From Phytoseiulus persimilis (Eukaryota > Arthropoda > Arachnida > Mesostigmata > Phytoseiidae): DNA of 64,000 bases. The notes beneath the pieces were generated by a model. The model was not told where the DNA came from. It saw only the letters and a program-made list of their open reading frames with translations, and searched no databases. The stretch is from positions 11,594,001 through 11,658,000 of the forward strand of contig CM075102.1 of NCBI GenBank assembly GCA_037576195.1, written 5' to 3'. Made by a program: the position numbers and the translations under genes. This document shows, in pieces, positions 35,865 to 48,900 of the stretch (position 1 is the stretch's first letter; the number at the start of each line of letters is the position of its first letter).

Positions 35865-36981
35865 AACGGAAGTCGAAGGGAAAAGGGAGAGCCGTGAAAA
35901 AACTCGGGAATTTTGGAGGTCTGGAAACCGTGAGAACTCGCCTGACCGCTCAAATTCCTGGCTCGATTTCTCCTCGCTTCATTTCGGATTAGAAGAACAG
36001 AGAACTGTCCTCCACAATGGGATCTGGTCCATGCAAGACGTAGATTCCCTCACGCGACCCGTTCGCTCTTCTCGTTGGCGAACGCTGTCTACGTCTTCAG
36101 AAGGCGTCACCGCAGAACAGAGCCCCGAAGCTGCGGCCTTCAGTGACTGCTCGGCTCCTGAAATCTGGCGATTCCTCAGCTTTGCCGTCTCTTCGGCGGG
36201 AGGACTGAGGAACCGTCGCTCGAATCTAGGGTCGGAGATCGCAGAAGCGCCGTTGGGATCGGAACGCGTGAATTCAATCGAAGTGACTACCCCTTCGGCC
36301 CTCGTGCCTACGAAGGAGCCAAGAACAATCAACAAAAACACAGTGGGACGGAAGCGCCAGTGGCGGATCGCCCTCGTCCGTACGGGACTGCTTCAGCAGC
36401 ATGAGGAGGAAGCTGCTGAGTTTTTCGGTGTACCGCATCGTACAAGGGGCGCCCATTTTCGTAAACAAACAGCGGTTCATAGTTCAGAAAAGAGCTATGT
36501 TTTCAGAGTGGATTCTCGAGAGTCCACTGAACGGTCGGAAGTTTTCCCACACATTAGATGGCCTCAACCAACGACGACCATCGAACGCTAATAGAAACGG
36601 GTTCCGGGGGCAAAGATGAGCTGGTAGGAGACTTCACGATTTGTTCCTCCGCGTACATAGGCTGTTCGCGAGGCCCGATCTGAAGGATCACGATCAATTG
36701 GCATTTGTGAGCGCATCGTCAGCCGGGCGGTTCCGCTTGAATAGCTCCTTGAACGCCGGAATCTGACTAGTGGTCCGAACCGTGATGAGTGCGCTTCGCT
36801 CCTGAGTTTCTTTCGTTCAACGATGGCAGAAGCGTGATTCCGAGTTGCCTTTATGTCCGCATGAAACGCGCAGTTCAGGAGGGATCGCCTCATCGCCTTC
36901 AGGAGCCCAATCTCCCAAGTTTCGCGTTCCGAACAGTTACCGCAAGTTCAGATCTCGTGTTCGTTTCAGACCTCACTCCAC

Positions 36982-39900
36982 ATGGCAGAATCCGAGGAGA
37001 TTACGCTTCAGGTGAGCTTCGTGCGCGACGAAACGAATTTATCGCCCGATGATCTGAAGAAGCGACTCGTTCCGGTCGATGATTTTTTCCTCCGGCATTC
37101 CAAAGACCTCGGCATACTCGGCAAGCCATTCCAAGGCGAGATTCGCGTCTATCGTAGTCATGGACGCGGTGCTCACGCAACGAAAGATCACGGTGAAGGA
37201 CTGCTGTATGGAGCGCCTTTTGCGGAGGCAGAGTATAACGTCCGAATTCGGACGACGTACTCGAAAGAGAACAAGAAGAGATCTCCATACGCCTACGTGT
37301 ATACGAGGTGGTGCGAAGCGCCTCCCGATTTAGATGCGTGGCTGAGTCGCGGACCAGATCAGTACCTGATCGACGGGGTCGAGAAGACGAAATTGAGGGA
37401 CGACTTTCGCCTTGCGAACCTTTCTTTCGGCGTGATAATCAATTTGACAGATTTCTACCCCGAAGGCATCATCCGATGCGCAGAAGAGTCTACGACAGGG
37501 ACGCGGTCCTGGATGGAAGCTACGGTAGAGTATATTCATACTTCTATAAACGAGTCATTGGTGTACAGAGAAGTAATGCGATGAAGCATCAGGATCGGGA
37601 CGAACAAAGAATTAAACTGATCAGAACGTACCGGAAACTACGGTCGTCGCCGAGTGCGCCTTCGAATATATCAACCTCCGCTTGTAGGCACATTTCGACC
37701 ACGTCCGCAAGTACCTCATGATTTTCCTAACAATGCATCACACTTGCGAAGAATACGGTGGAGCGCCGTCCGAATATATGCTCGAAATCGAGTATGGCTC
37801 CATCGCTCGGGCGATAGTGGACATGAGGCGTGAGGAAACACACCTTTACCTTCGACTCACCCACCCGGTCATCCTGTATGGCTCTGCTCTCTCAAACCAG
37901 AGCTCTATCAACAATCGACGCCAACGGAAGAACTTCAAGCACTACGACCGGATCAACGTGCTGACACAACCGCACGGCTCCGGGGCCTGCCACAGTCGGA
38001 TAAAGGCTCGGCTCTTGGGAGGTTCCAATACTCTAAGACTGGGATGGAAGAATGCTCGAGGTTTACTCCTGACCTTGCATTCGATACTTGCCAAGTTGCC
38101 AAGGAGTGAAAGCGTCATCGCGTCGATGACAACACATGAAAAGCCTAAGGAAGGCATCAAACAGGTCAGTAAGCTTTGAAAATGTCAAGAACCATCGTGG
38201 GCTTATTCGATTCACTTCCTATGAATTTCCCGGTGTCCCGCGTTAGCTCCTCGCGAACCTCGTGGGTACCAGTCACTTGTCCGGCGGCCCTACGAGGGAA
38301 ATGATGCAATCTGATTGATTCCGCGTGTTGCAGGCGAATGCGATAATAGACCGTTTCCTCAATGACGACTCGATCACGTTCAGAGCCAAGTATGCAATCG
38401 AAGCATGTAAACTTATCTCGTTGGATTTGTATAGGCAGATGGCTATCCTACCGAGGTGAGTTTGGAGGAGAAATTTTCCGGAGTTCGTTGATTCCATAGT
38501 CGCCCAATGATACTCTAGTCGAATCAGGAAACTATTCCCGACATCTTGTCGGCTATCATGTCGCAAACTATTGCAGGGAGGAGGTCGAGAGCTTCTTCGA
38601 CAACTTGAGGAAGCTCGCAGTATATGAAGGAAACCATAAACTCCTCGAGAAGACCATGTTCAATTTGTTAAAGGCAGTCGATGAGGGTAACGTTGTGATG
38701 TACAAGGAAGCGGTGCCCTCCCAGTTCAAGAAATTCGAAATTCAAGAGCGAGAGAAGCGGCGCAGAACTAACGTAGATAAGGAACAGGAGCTGAAGGATG
38801 AGAAGCCGGTGCAAGGAATGGCCATAGTGTACAAGTACGTGAATCCCCCTAATTCACGCGAGGGATCGACTGACGGATCGATTCTATGAGTCCTTGTCGC
38901 TTGTTGCTCTTACTCAGATCGAAGGTTTCGGTATTTTGTCCTGCCAGAGTCTTCCTCACACCATCCCGCTCCATTCTCCGTCCCCCGGAAGAGCATGGCG
39001 AAAATCGGATTTTACGTCAAGTCGACAGAGACTTTATGCTGAGAGTGGCGTTCCGTGATGATCATCTGAGAAGTTTGACGCATTCGCTCAAAGATGAGCG
39101 GGGGCAGCTATTTCTGGGGTCGACTATCAAAGTGAGTTGCGCGCGAAAGGAGGCGACGTTCTATCTCTCCGCTCCTTCCACAAGGAACTCGTCTGAGCAT
39201 AGGGTTGAATTTTCGCAGAAATTTCTCACCGATGGAGTTGCGCTTGGAGGCAGAACGTACGAATATTTGGCAGCGTCCTCATCACAATTGCGAGACCACG
39301 GATGCTGGTTCTACGCTAAAGACAGTCAGGTGTGTATCAAGCGGTTAATCGCGTTCAATATCTTGTTTGTGAACGTCCGGCTTAAGGGGATCTTAATTCA
39401 TCAGGAGCGCACTTCGGCGTCCATACGACAAGAGATGGGCTCTTTCGACAACATCAACAATGTTGGAAAGAGAATGGCGCGTGAGGGTCTGTGCTTCTCA
39501 AGCACAATAGAAACCGTGGAGGTGTCGCAAGAAGAATGCTTAAGAGAGCCCGACATCGAAGGTAATCGCATGTTTTCCCGTCGCGTTCTCCGTTCTCCAG
39601 TCCTTGATCCCAATCTGGAACTCTCACGCTGTTTCAAAAAATATGCTCGAAGAATGGTTCTTTTTTCGTATTCGCATTCAAAAACAGACAGTATCGACTC
39701 ACATTTGTGGGCTCGGGATGACTTCTTATTCTGTGACTGGCGGTCTGGATGCGTCGTGCTTAATGAGAATCACCTTCACCAGGTGGTGCACATGAGAAAT
39801 CCGGGAAACCATACACATTCAGTGACGGGATCGGGAAGATATCCAAAACACTCAGAGATGATGTTTGCGAGGCACTCGCGGACACCCTGAAGGAAAAAAA

Positions 39901-42900
39901 GCCCTCAGCTTTCCAAGTAAGATTTCGGTGCATGACCTCGACCCATTTACACCGCTGTGGAAGACGCGAGGGTTCCCTAGCGAGATCATCGATCGGGATC
40001 TACATTCCTTCACTCATCAACGCAGATTCGTTACCAAGGAGCCAAGGGCATGGTGGCCGTGGATCCGAGTCTCGAGGGTCGCCGTTTGATTCTGCGTGAT
40101 TCCATGGTGAAATTCGATTGTCCTTCTTCTGCGAGCGCGTCCTTCGAGGTGATCAAATACTCAGAAGAAAGTGAGGCTCGACTGATCGCGTTTATTCCTC
40201 TCAAATCGTTCTGCGTCGATCAACTCGGAAATGTACTGATGGGGTCCGCTCCCCCTGCTTCCAGGAAGCACCACACTCAACAGACAAGTGATCACAATCC
40301 TCGAGCAACTCGGAGTTGACCCCAACGTTTTCATACGTTATCAAGAAGCTAATATCGTCGATTTCGCGGACGCCCTCGTCTTTGAGAACATCGCGAGCGA
40401 GCGGTTGACCGCGTCGATCAAGAAAGACTCCGACTGTCTCATCGAGTATTCCAAATTTCGTGAATTCGGAATGTCCATAATCGGGGATCCCTACTTCCGC
40501 GCGATGCTCATCGTGCTCTACAAGAACATCATAAGTATGCCGCGACGTTTGCTTCGGATCCGACAAAATCTCACACGATTGCCACTATTGGAATAATTCT
40601 GGAGTTACCTAAGTAGCTTTCGGTAACAGCTTCGTGTTTCCGCAGCCAACCTGCGCTCCAAGGCTCGTATCGCCATCCCTTGGCGTTTGGGAAGAAATTT
40701 GCTCGGTGTTATGGATGAGACGGGAAAATTGGATTATGGGCAAGTCTACATCAGGTACACAACCAGAGAAGACCCATCCGGACCCGAGAAACCTCTAAAT
40801 AAAGATGAACCGCAAACGAAAGTCGTCGAAGGTGAGTGCGTTATCAGGTATCGAAATGAGGAGCATCTCTGCAGGTCATGGGTTTTGGAGTAAGAGAAAT
40901 CATTCCGGGCGAGGAGTGGTCGATCTACGAACGGAACCATTTGCGAAGCAGTTCCATCCCTCCTGCGATCTGTTCTGACTCTCAGGCCGGAAATTCTTCG
41001 TTCTCCGCGAATAACGGACGCTTCAGTGTTTCGAAAGTTTGATCGGGCTCTTGGACACTCGCCTTGAGCGAGATAGCGTCTACAAATGATCCTAAGAATT
41101 CTTCCAGGCCCAGTTGTCGTCACCAAATGCCCGTGCGTTCATCCGGGCGATGTCCGTATGCTGCAAGCTGTCGACGTGCCTGAACTGGCTCACCTGGTGG
41201 ACGTCATAGTTTTCCCCCAGAAAGGAGAACGACCGCATCCGAATGAGATGGCCGGCTCGGATCTGGACGGCGACGAGTACGCTGTTTTGTGGGATGACAG
41301 TTTCTTTTTTGAAGTAGGTGCTGAATCTAGATATCTGTGGCTTTTAGGACTGATCAAGACTTGGCTAGGATTGTTTCGTGACTATTCACTCTTCCCGCAG
41401 TGTAAGTGTCCAGAGTGCAAGGAACGTCGTTTGGTAGCAAAGTCACCTAACGACATACTCGATAGGAACCATAAGCCGATGACATTCGACGATGGCCCTG
41501 AAGAAACGCAAGAGAATATCACGTTGAGCGACTATTTCGACTTCATTTGCAAATTCATAATGACTGATAACAAAGGAAATATCAGTAACGCTCATCTCGC
41601 GCGCGCCGACTCCGAGGAGCAGGGTAAGACCATAAGTGCCTTCGTCGGGGGTGATTCCGGGGCCGATCTGACCACACTTTCCCAAGTCTGGGGGGAGGGG
41701 TGATTCCGGGACCAGCTGACCATTACTTTCCAAGTCTGGGGGGGGGGGGGGCTGATTCCAAAACCAATATGACCATACTTTCTAAGTCTGGAGGCGTGAT
41801 TCCGGAACCAATCTGACCATTACATTCCAACCCTGGAGGGGTGATTCCAGACCAATCTGTCCATACTTTTTGATGTCTGGAGGGGTGATTCCGGGCCCAA
41901 TTTGACCATACTTTTTCAAGTCCGGAGGGGTGATTCCGGGACCAATGTGACCATTACTTTCCAAGTCTGGAGGGGTGATTCCGAGACCAGTCTGACCATC
42001 ACTTTTCAAGCCTGGAGGGGTGATTCCGAGACCAATCTGACCATTACTTTCCAAGTCTGTAGGGGTGATTCCGGGACCAATCCGACCATCACTTTACAAG
42101 TATGGGGGGTGATTCCGGGACCAATCTGACCATTCATTTTCAAGTCTGGAGAGGTGATTCCGAGACCAATCTGACCATTACTTTTCAAGTCTGGAGGGGT
42201 GATTCCGGAGCAATCTGACCATACTTTTTCAAGTCTGGAGGGGTGATTCCGGGACCAATCTGACCATCACTTTTTAAGTCTGGAGAGGTGATTCCGAGAC
42301 CAATCTGACCATTACTTTTGAAGTCTGGAGGGGTGATTCCGGAGCAATCTGACCATACTTTTTCAAGTCTGGAGGGGTGATTCCGGGACCGATCTGACCA
42401 TACTTTTCAAGTCCGGAGGGGTGATTCCAGGACCAATGTGACCATTACTTTCCAAGTCTGGAGGGGTGATTCCGAGACCAATCTGGCCATTACTTTTCAA
42501 TTCTGGGGGGGTGATTCCGGACCAATCTGACCGTACTTTTTCAAGTCTGGAGGGGTGATTCCGAGACCAATCTGACCATAACTTTCCAAGTCTGTAGGGG
42601 TGATTGCGGGACCAATCCGACCATCACTTTCCAAGTATGGGGGGTGATTCCGGGACCAATCTGACCATTACTTTCCAAGTCTGGAGAGGTGATTCCGAGA
42701 CCAATCTGACCATTACTTTTCAAGTCTGGAGGGGTGATTCCGGAGCAATCTGACCATACTTTTTCAAGTCTGTAGGGGTGATTCCGGGACCAATCCGACC
42801 ATCACTTTCCAAGTATGGGGGGTGATTCCGGGACCAATCTGACCATTACTTTCCAAGTCTGGAGAGGTGATTCCGAGACCAATCTGACCATTACTTTTCA

Positions 42901-45900
42901 AGTCTGGAGAGGTGATTCCGAGACCAATCTGACCATTACTTTTGAAGTCTGGAGGGGTGATTCCGGAGCAATCTGACCATACTTTTTCAAGTCTGTAGGG
43001 GTGATTCCGGGACCAATCTGACCATCACTTTCCAACTCTGGAGTGGTGATTCCGGGACCAATCCGACCATCACTTTCCAAGTATGGGGGGTGATTCCGGG
43101 ACCAATCTGACCATTACTTTTCAAGTCTGGAGAGGTGATTCCGAGACCAATCTGACCATTACTTTTCAAGTCTGGAGAGGTGATTCCGAGACCAATCTGA
43201 CCATTACTTTTGAAGTCTGGAGGGGTGATTCCGGAGCAATCTGACCATAACTTTCCAAGTCTGTAGGGGTGATTGCGGGACCAATCCGACCATCACTTTC
43301 CAAGTATGGGGGGTGATTCCGGGACCAATCTGACCATTACTTTCCAAGTCTGGAGAGGTGATTCCGAGACCAATCTGACCATTACTTTTCAAGTCTGGAG
43401 AGGTGATTCCGAGACCAATCTGACCATTACTTTTGAAGTCTGGAGGGGTGATTCCGGAGCAATCTGACCATACTTTTTCAAGTCTGTAGGGGTGATTCCG
43501 GGACCAATCTGACCATCACTTTCCAACTCTGGAGTGGTGATTCCGGGACCAATCCGACCATCACTTTCCAAGTATGGGGGGTGATTCCGGGACCAATCTG
43601 ACCATTACTTTTCAAGTCTGGAGAGGTGATTCCGAGACCAATCTGACAATTACTTTTCAAGTCTGGAGGGGTGATTCCGGAGCAATCTGACCATACTTTT
43701 TCAAGTCTGGAGGGGTGATTCCGGGACCGATCTGACCATACTTTTCAAGTCCGGAGGGGTGATTCCAGGACCAATGTGACCATTACTTTCCAAGTCTGGA
43801 GGGGTGATTCCGAGACCAATCTGACCATTACTTTTCAATTCTGGGGGTGATTCCGGACCAATCTGACCGTACTTTTTCAAGTCTGGAGGGGTGATTCCGA
43901 GACCAATCTGACCATAACTTTCCAAGTCTGTAGGGGTGATTGCGGGACCAATCCGACCATCACTTTCCAAGTATGGGGGGTGATTCCGGGACCAATCTGA
44001 CCATTACTTTCCAAGTCTGGAGAGGTGATTCCGAGACCAATCTGACCATTACTTTTCAAGTCTGGAGGGGTGATTCCGGAGCAATCTGACCATACTTTTT
44101 CAAGTCTGGAGGGGTGATTCCGAGACCAATCTGACCATACTTTTTCAAGTCTGGAGGGGTGATTCCGGGACCGATCTGACCATACTCTTCAAGTCCGGAG
44201 GGGTGATTCCAGGACCAATGTGACCATTACTTTCCAAGTCTGGAGGGGTGATTCCGAGACCAATCTGACCATTACTTTTCAATTCTGGGGGGTGATTCCG
44301 GAGCAATCTGACCATACTTTTTCAAGTCTGTAGGGGTGATTCCGGGACCAATCTGACCATCACTTTCCAACTCTGGAGTGGTGATTCCGGGACCAATCCG
44401 ACCATCACTTTCCAAGTATGGGGGGTGATTCCGGGACCAATCTTACCATTACTTTTCAAGTCTGGAGAGGTGATTCCGAGACCAATCTGACCATAGTTTT
44501 TCAAGTCTGGAGGGGTGATTCCGGAGCAATCTGACCATACTTTTTCAAGTCTGGAGGGGTGATTCCGAGACCAATCTGACCATACTTTTTCAAGTCTGGA
44601 GGGGTGATTCCGGGACCAATCTGACCATAGTTTTTCAAGTCTGGAGGGGTGATTCCGAGACCAATCTGACCATTACTTTCCAAGTCTGTAGGGGTGATTC
44701 CGGGACCAATCTGACCATACTTTTTCAAGTCTGGAGGGGTGATTCCGGGACCAATCTGACCATAGTTTTTCAAGTCTGGAGGGGTGATTCCGGAGCAATC
44801 TGACCATACTTTTTCAAGTCTGGAGGGGTGATTCCGGGACCGATCTGACCATAGTTTTTCAAGTCTGGAGGGGTGATTCCGGGACCAATCTGACCGTTAC
44901 TTTCCAAGTCTGGAGGGGTGATTCCGAGACCAATCTGACCATTACTTTTCAATTCTGGGGGGTGATTCCGGACCAATCTGACCGTACTTTTTCAAGTCTG
45001 GAGGGGTGATTCCGAGACCAATCTGACCATAACTTTCCAAGTCTGTAGGGGTGATTGCGGGACCAATCCGACCATCACTTTCCAAGTATGGGGGGTGATT
45101 CCGGGACCAATCTGACCATTACTTTCCAAGTCTGGAGAGGTGATTCCGAGACCAATCTGACCATTACTTTTCAAGTCTGGAGGGGTGATTCCGGAGCAAT
45201 CTGACCATACTTTTTCAAGTCTGGAGGGGTGATTCCGAGACCAATCTGACCATACTTTTTCAAGTCTGGAGGGGTGATTCCGGGACCGATCTGACCATAC
45301 TTTTCAAGTCCGGAGGGGTGATTCCAGGACCAATGTGACCATTACTTTCCAAGTCTGGAGGGGTGATTCCGAGACCAATCTGACCATTACTTTTCAAGTC
45401 TGGAGGGGTGATTCCGGAGCAATCTGACCATACTTTTTCAAGTCTGGAGGGGTGATTCCGAGACCAATCTGGCCATTACTTTTCAATTCTGGGGGGGTGA
45501 TTCCGGACCAATCTGACCGTACTTTTTCAAGTCTGGAGGGGTGATTCCGAGACCAATCTGACCATAACTTTCCAAGTCTGTAGGGGTGATTGCGGGACCA
45601 ATCCGACCATCACTTTCCAAGTATGGGGGGTGATTCCGGGACCAATCTGACCATTACTTTCCAAGTCTGGAGAGGTGATTCCGAGACCAATCTGACCATT
45701 ACTTTTCAAGTCTGGAGGGGTGATTCCGGAGCAATCTGACCATACTTTTTCAAGTCTGTAGGGGTGATTCCGGGACCAATCTGACCATCACTTTCCAACT
45801 CTGGAGTGGTGATTCCGGGACCAATCCGACCATCACTTTCCAAGTATGGGGGGTGATTCCGGGACCAATCTGACCATTACTTTTCAAGTCTGGAGAGGTG

Positions 45901-48900
45901 ATTCCGAGACCAATCTGACAATTACTTTTCAAGTCTGGAGGGGTGATTCCGGAGCAATCTGACCATACTTTTTCAAGTCTGGAGGGGTGATTCCGGGACC
46001 GATCTGACCATACTTTTCAAGTCCGGAGGGGTGATTCCAGGACCAATGTGACCATTACTTTCCAAGTCTGGAGGGGTGATTCCGAGACCAATCTGACCAT
46101 TACTTTTCAATTCTGGGGGGTGATTCCGGACCAATCTGACCGTACTTTTTCAAGTCTGGAGGGGTGATTCCGAGACCAATCTGACCATAACTTTCCAAGT
46201 CTGTAGGGGTGATTGCGGGACCAATCCGACCATCACTTTCCAAGTATGGGGGGTGATTCCGGGACCAATCTGACCATTACTTTCCAAGTCTGGAGAGGTG
46301 ATTCCGAGACCAATCTGACCATTACTTTTCAAGTCTGGAGGGGTGATTCCGGAGCAATCTGACCATACTTTTTCAAGTCTGGAGGGGTGATTCCGAGACC
46401 AATCTGACCATACTTTTTCAAGTCTGGAGGGGTGATTCCGGGACCGATCTGACCATACTCTTCAAGTCCGGAGGGGTGATTCCAGGACCAATGTGACCAT
46501 TACTTTCCAAGTCTGGAGGGGTGATTCCGAGACCAATCTGACCATTACTTTTCAATTCTGGGGGGTGATTCCGGAGCAATCTGACCATACTTTTTCAAGT
46601 CTGTAGGGGTGATTCCGGGACCAATCTGACCATCACTTTCCAACTCTGGAGTGGTGATTCCGGGACCAATCCGACCATCACTTTCCAAGTATGGGGGGTG
46701 ATTCCGGGACCAATCTTACCATTACTTTTCAAGTCTGGAGAGGTGATTCCGAGACCAATCTGACCATAGTTTTTCAAGTCTGGAGGGGTGATTCCGGAGC
46801 AATCTGACCATACTTTTTCAAGTCTGGAGGGGTGATTCCGAGACCAATCTGACCATACTTTTTCAAGTCTGGAGGGGTGATTCCGGGACCAATCTGACCA
46901 TAGTTTTTCAAGTCTGGAGGGGTGATTCCGAGACCAATCTGACCATTACTTTCCAAGTCTGTAGGGGTGATTCCGGGACCAATCTGACCATACTTTTTCA
47001 AGTCTGGAGGGGTGATTCCGGGACCAATCTGACCATAGTTTTTCAAGTCTGGAGGGGTGATTCCGGAGCAATCTGACCATACTTTTTCAAGTCTGGAGGG
47101 GTGATTCCGGGACCGATCTGACCATAGTTTTTCAAGTCTGGAGGGGTGATTCCGGGACCAATCTGACCGTTACTTTCCAAGTCTGGAGGGGTGATTCCGA
47201 GACCAATCTGACCATTACTTTTCAATTCTGGGGGGTGATTCCGGACCAATCTGACCGTACTTTTTCAAGTCTGGAGGGGTGATTCCGAGACCAATCTGAC
47301 CATAACTTTCCAAGTCTGTAGGGGTGATTGCGGGACCAATCCGACCATCACTTTCCAAGTATGGGGGGTGATTCCGGGACCAATCTGACCATTACTTTCC
47401 AAGTCTGGAGAGGTGATTCCGAGACCAATCTGACCATTACTTTTCAAGTCTGGAGGGGTGATTCCGGAGCAATCTGACCATACTTTTTCAAGTCTGGAGG
47501 GGTGATTCCGAGACCAATCTGACCATACTTTTTCAAGTCTGAAGGGGTGATTCCGGGACCGATCTGACCATACTTTTCAAGTCCGGAGGGGTGATTCCAG
47601 GACCAATGTGACCATTACTTTCCAAGTCTGGAGGGGTGATTCCGAGACCAATCTGACCATTACTTTTCAAGTCTGGAGGGGTGATTCCGGAGCAATCTGA
47701 CCATACTTTTTCAAGTCTGGAGGGGTGATTCCGAGACCAATCTGACCATACTTTTTCAAGTCTGGAGGGGTGATTCCGGGACCAATCTGACCATAGTTTT
47801 TCAAGTCTGGAGGGGTGATTCCGAGACCAATCTGACCATTACTTTCCAAGTCTGTAGGGGTGATTCCGGGACCAATCTGACCATACTTTTTCAAGTCTGG
47901 AGGGGTGATTCCGGGACCAATCTGACCATAGTTTTTCAAGTCTGGAGGGGTGATTCCGGGACCAATCTGACCATAGTTTTTCAAGTCTGGAGGGGTGATT
48001 CCGAGACCAATCTGACCATTACTTTCCAAGTCTGTAGGGGTGATTCCGGGACCAATCTGACCATAGTTTTTCAAGTCTGGAGGGGTGATTCCGGGACCAA
48101 TCTGACCGTTACTTTCCAAGTCTGGAGGGGTGATTCCGAGACCAATCTGACCATTACATTTCAAGTCTGGAGGGGTGATTCCGGGACCAATCTTGAGATT
48201 GATTTCCAACTCTGGAGAGGTGATTCCGGGACCAATCTGACCATAACTTTCCAAGTCTGGAGGGGTGATTCCAGGACCAGTCTGACCATACTTTTTCAAG
48301 TCTGGAGGGGTGATTCCGAGACCAATCTGACCATTACTTTCCAACTCTAGAGAGATAATTCCGGGGCCGATCTGACCGCTTTTTTCCAAGTCTCGAGAGG
48401 TGATTCCGAGACCAATCTGACCATGCTTCTCCGAATCTGGAGGGGTGATTACGAGACCAATCTGACAATACTTTTCGAAACCATAATGCTGACACAGTGA
48501 AGAGAGAGAAAAGTGCCTCGATGCTTGGGAACGCTGTCCATACGCGCACAGCGCGGCCGACCCTAGTCGGCCGAAGGCCGGCTGGTTGTTGATGAAATAG
48601 ATCCGTCATCCCACAAATTAATTCGCCGTTCCATCAGGTATATTCTCTCCTACGTGCATCAAGCTTGCGGAGAAAATAAGCATTTGTTTGGACTTCGCGA
48701 AGACGGGACGGCCCACCAAGTTAGATCGGTCAGAGATACCCAAGAAGTACCCCGATTTCATGGAAAAACAGGACCACAAACCGTCATATTGGTGAGTGAT
48801 TCCGTCCCGCACTGGAAACGCGAAACTACGATTCTTCAGGTTGGAGCCAGTCACAAGAAGCTTTATCGTCTCCAGTAATGGAGCCGGTTTGATGGATTGC

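Noticed and set aside
42541-47447. The many 60-90-codon minus-strand frames considered as real small proteins
   Set aside because: They are open because the unit is 15 codons long. There is no start context, splice context or non-repetitive sequence.
41650-48480. Direct-repeat array considered as a CRISPR
   Set aside because: Units are contiguous 45-mers with no unique spacers, within an animal intron. It is a minisatellite.
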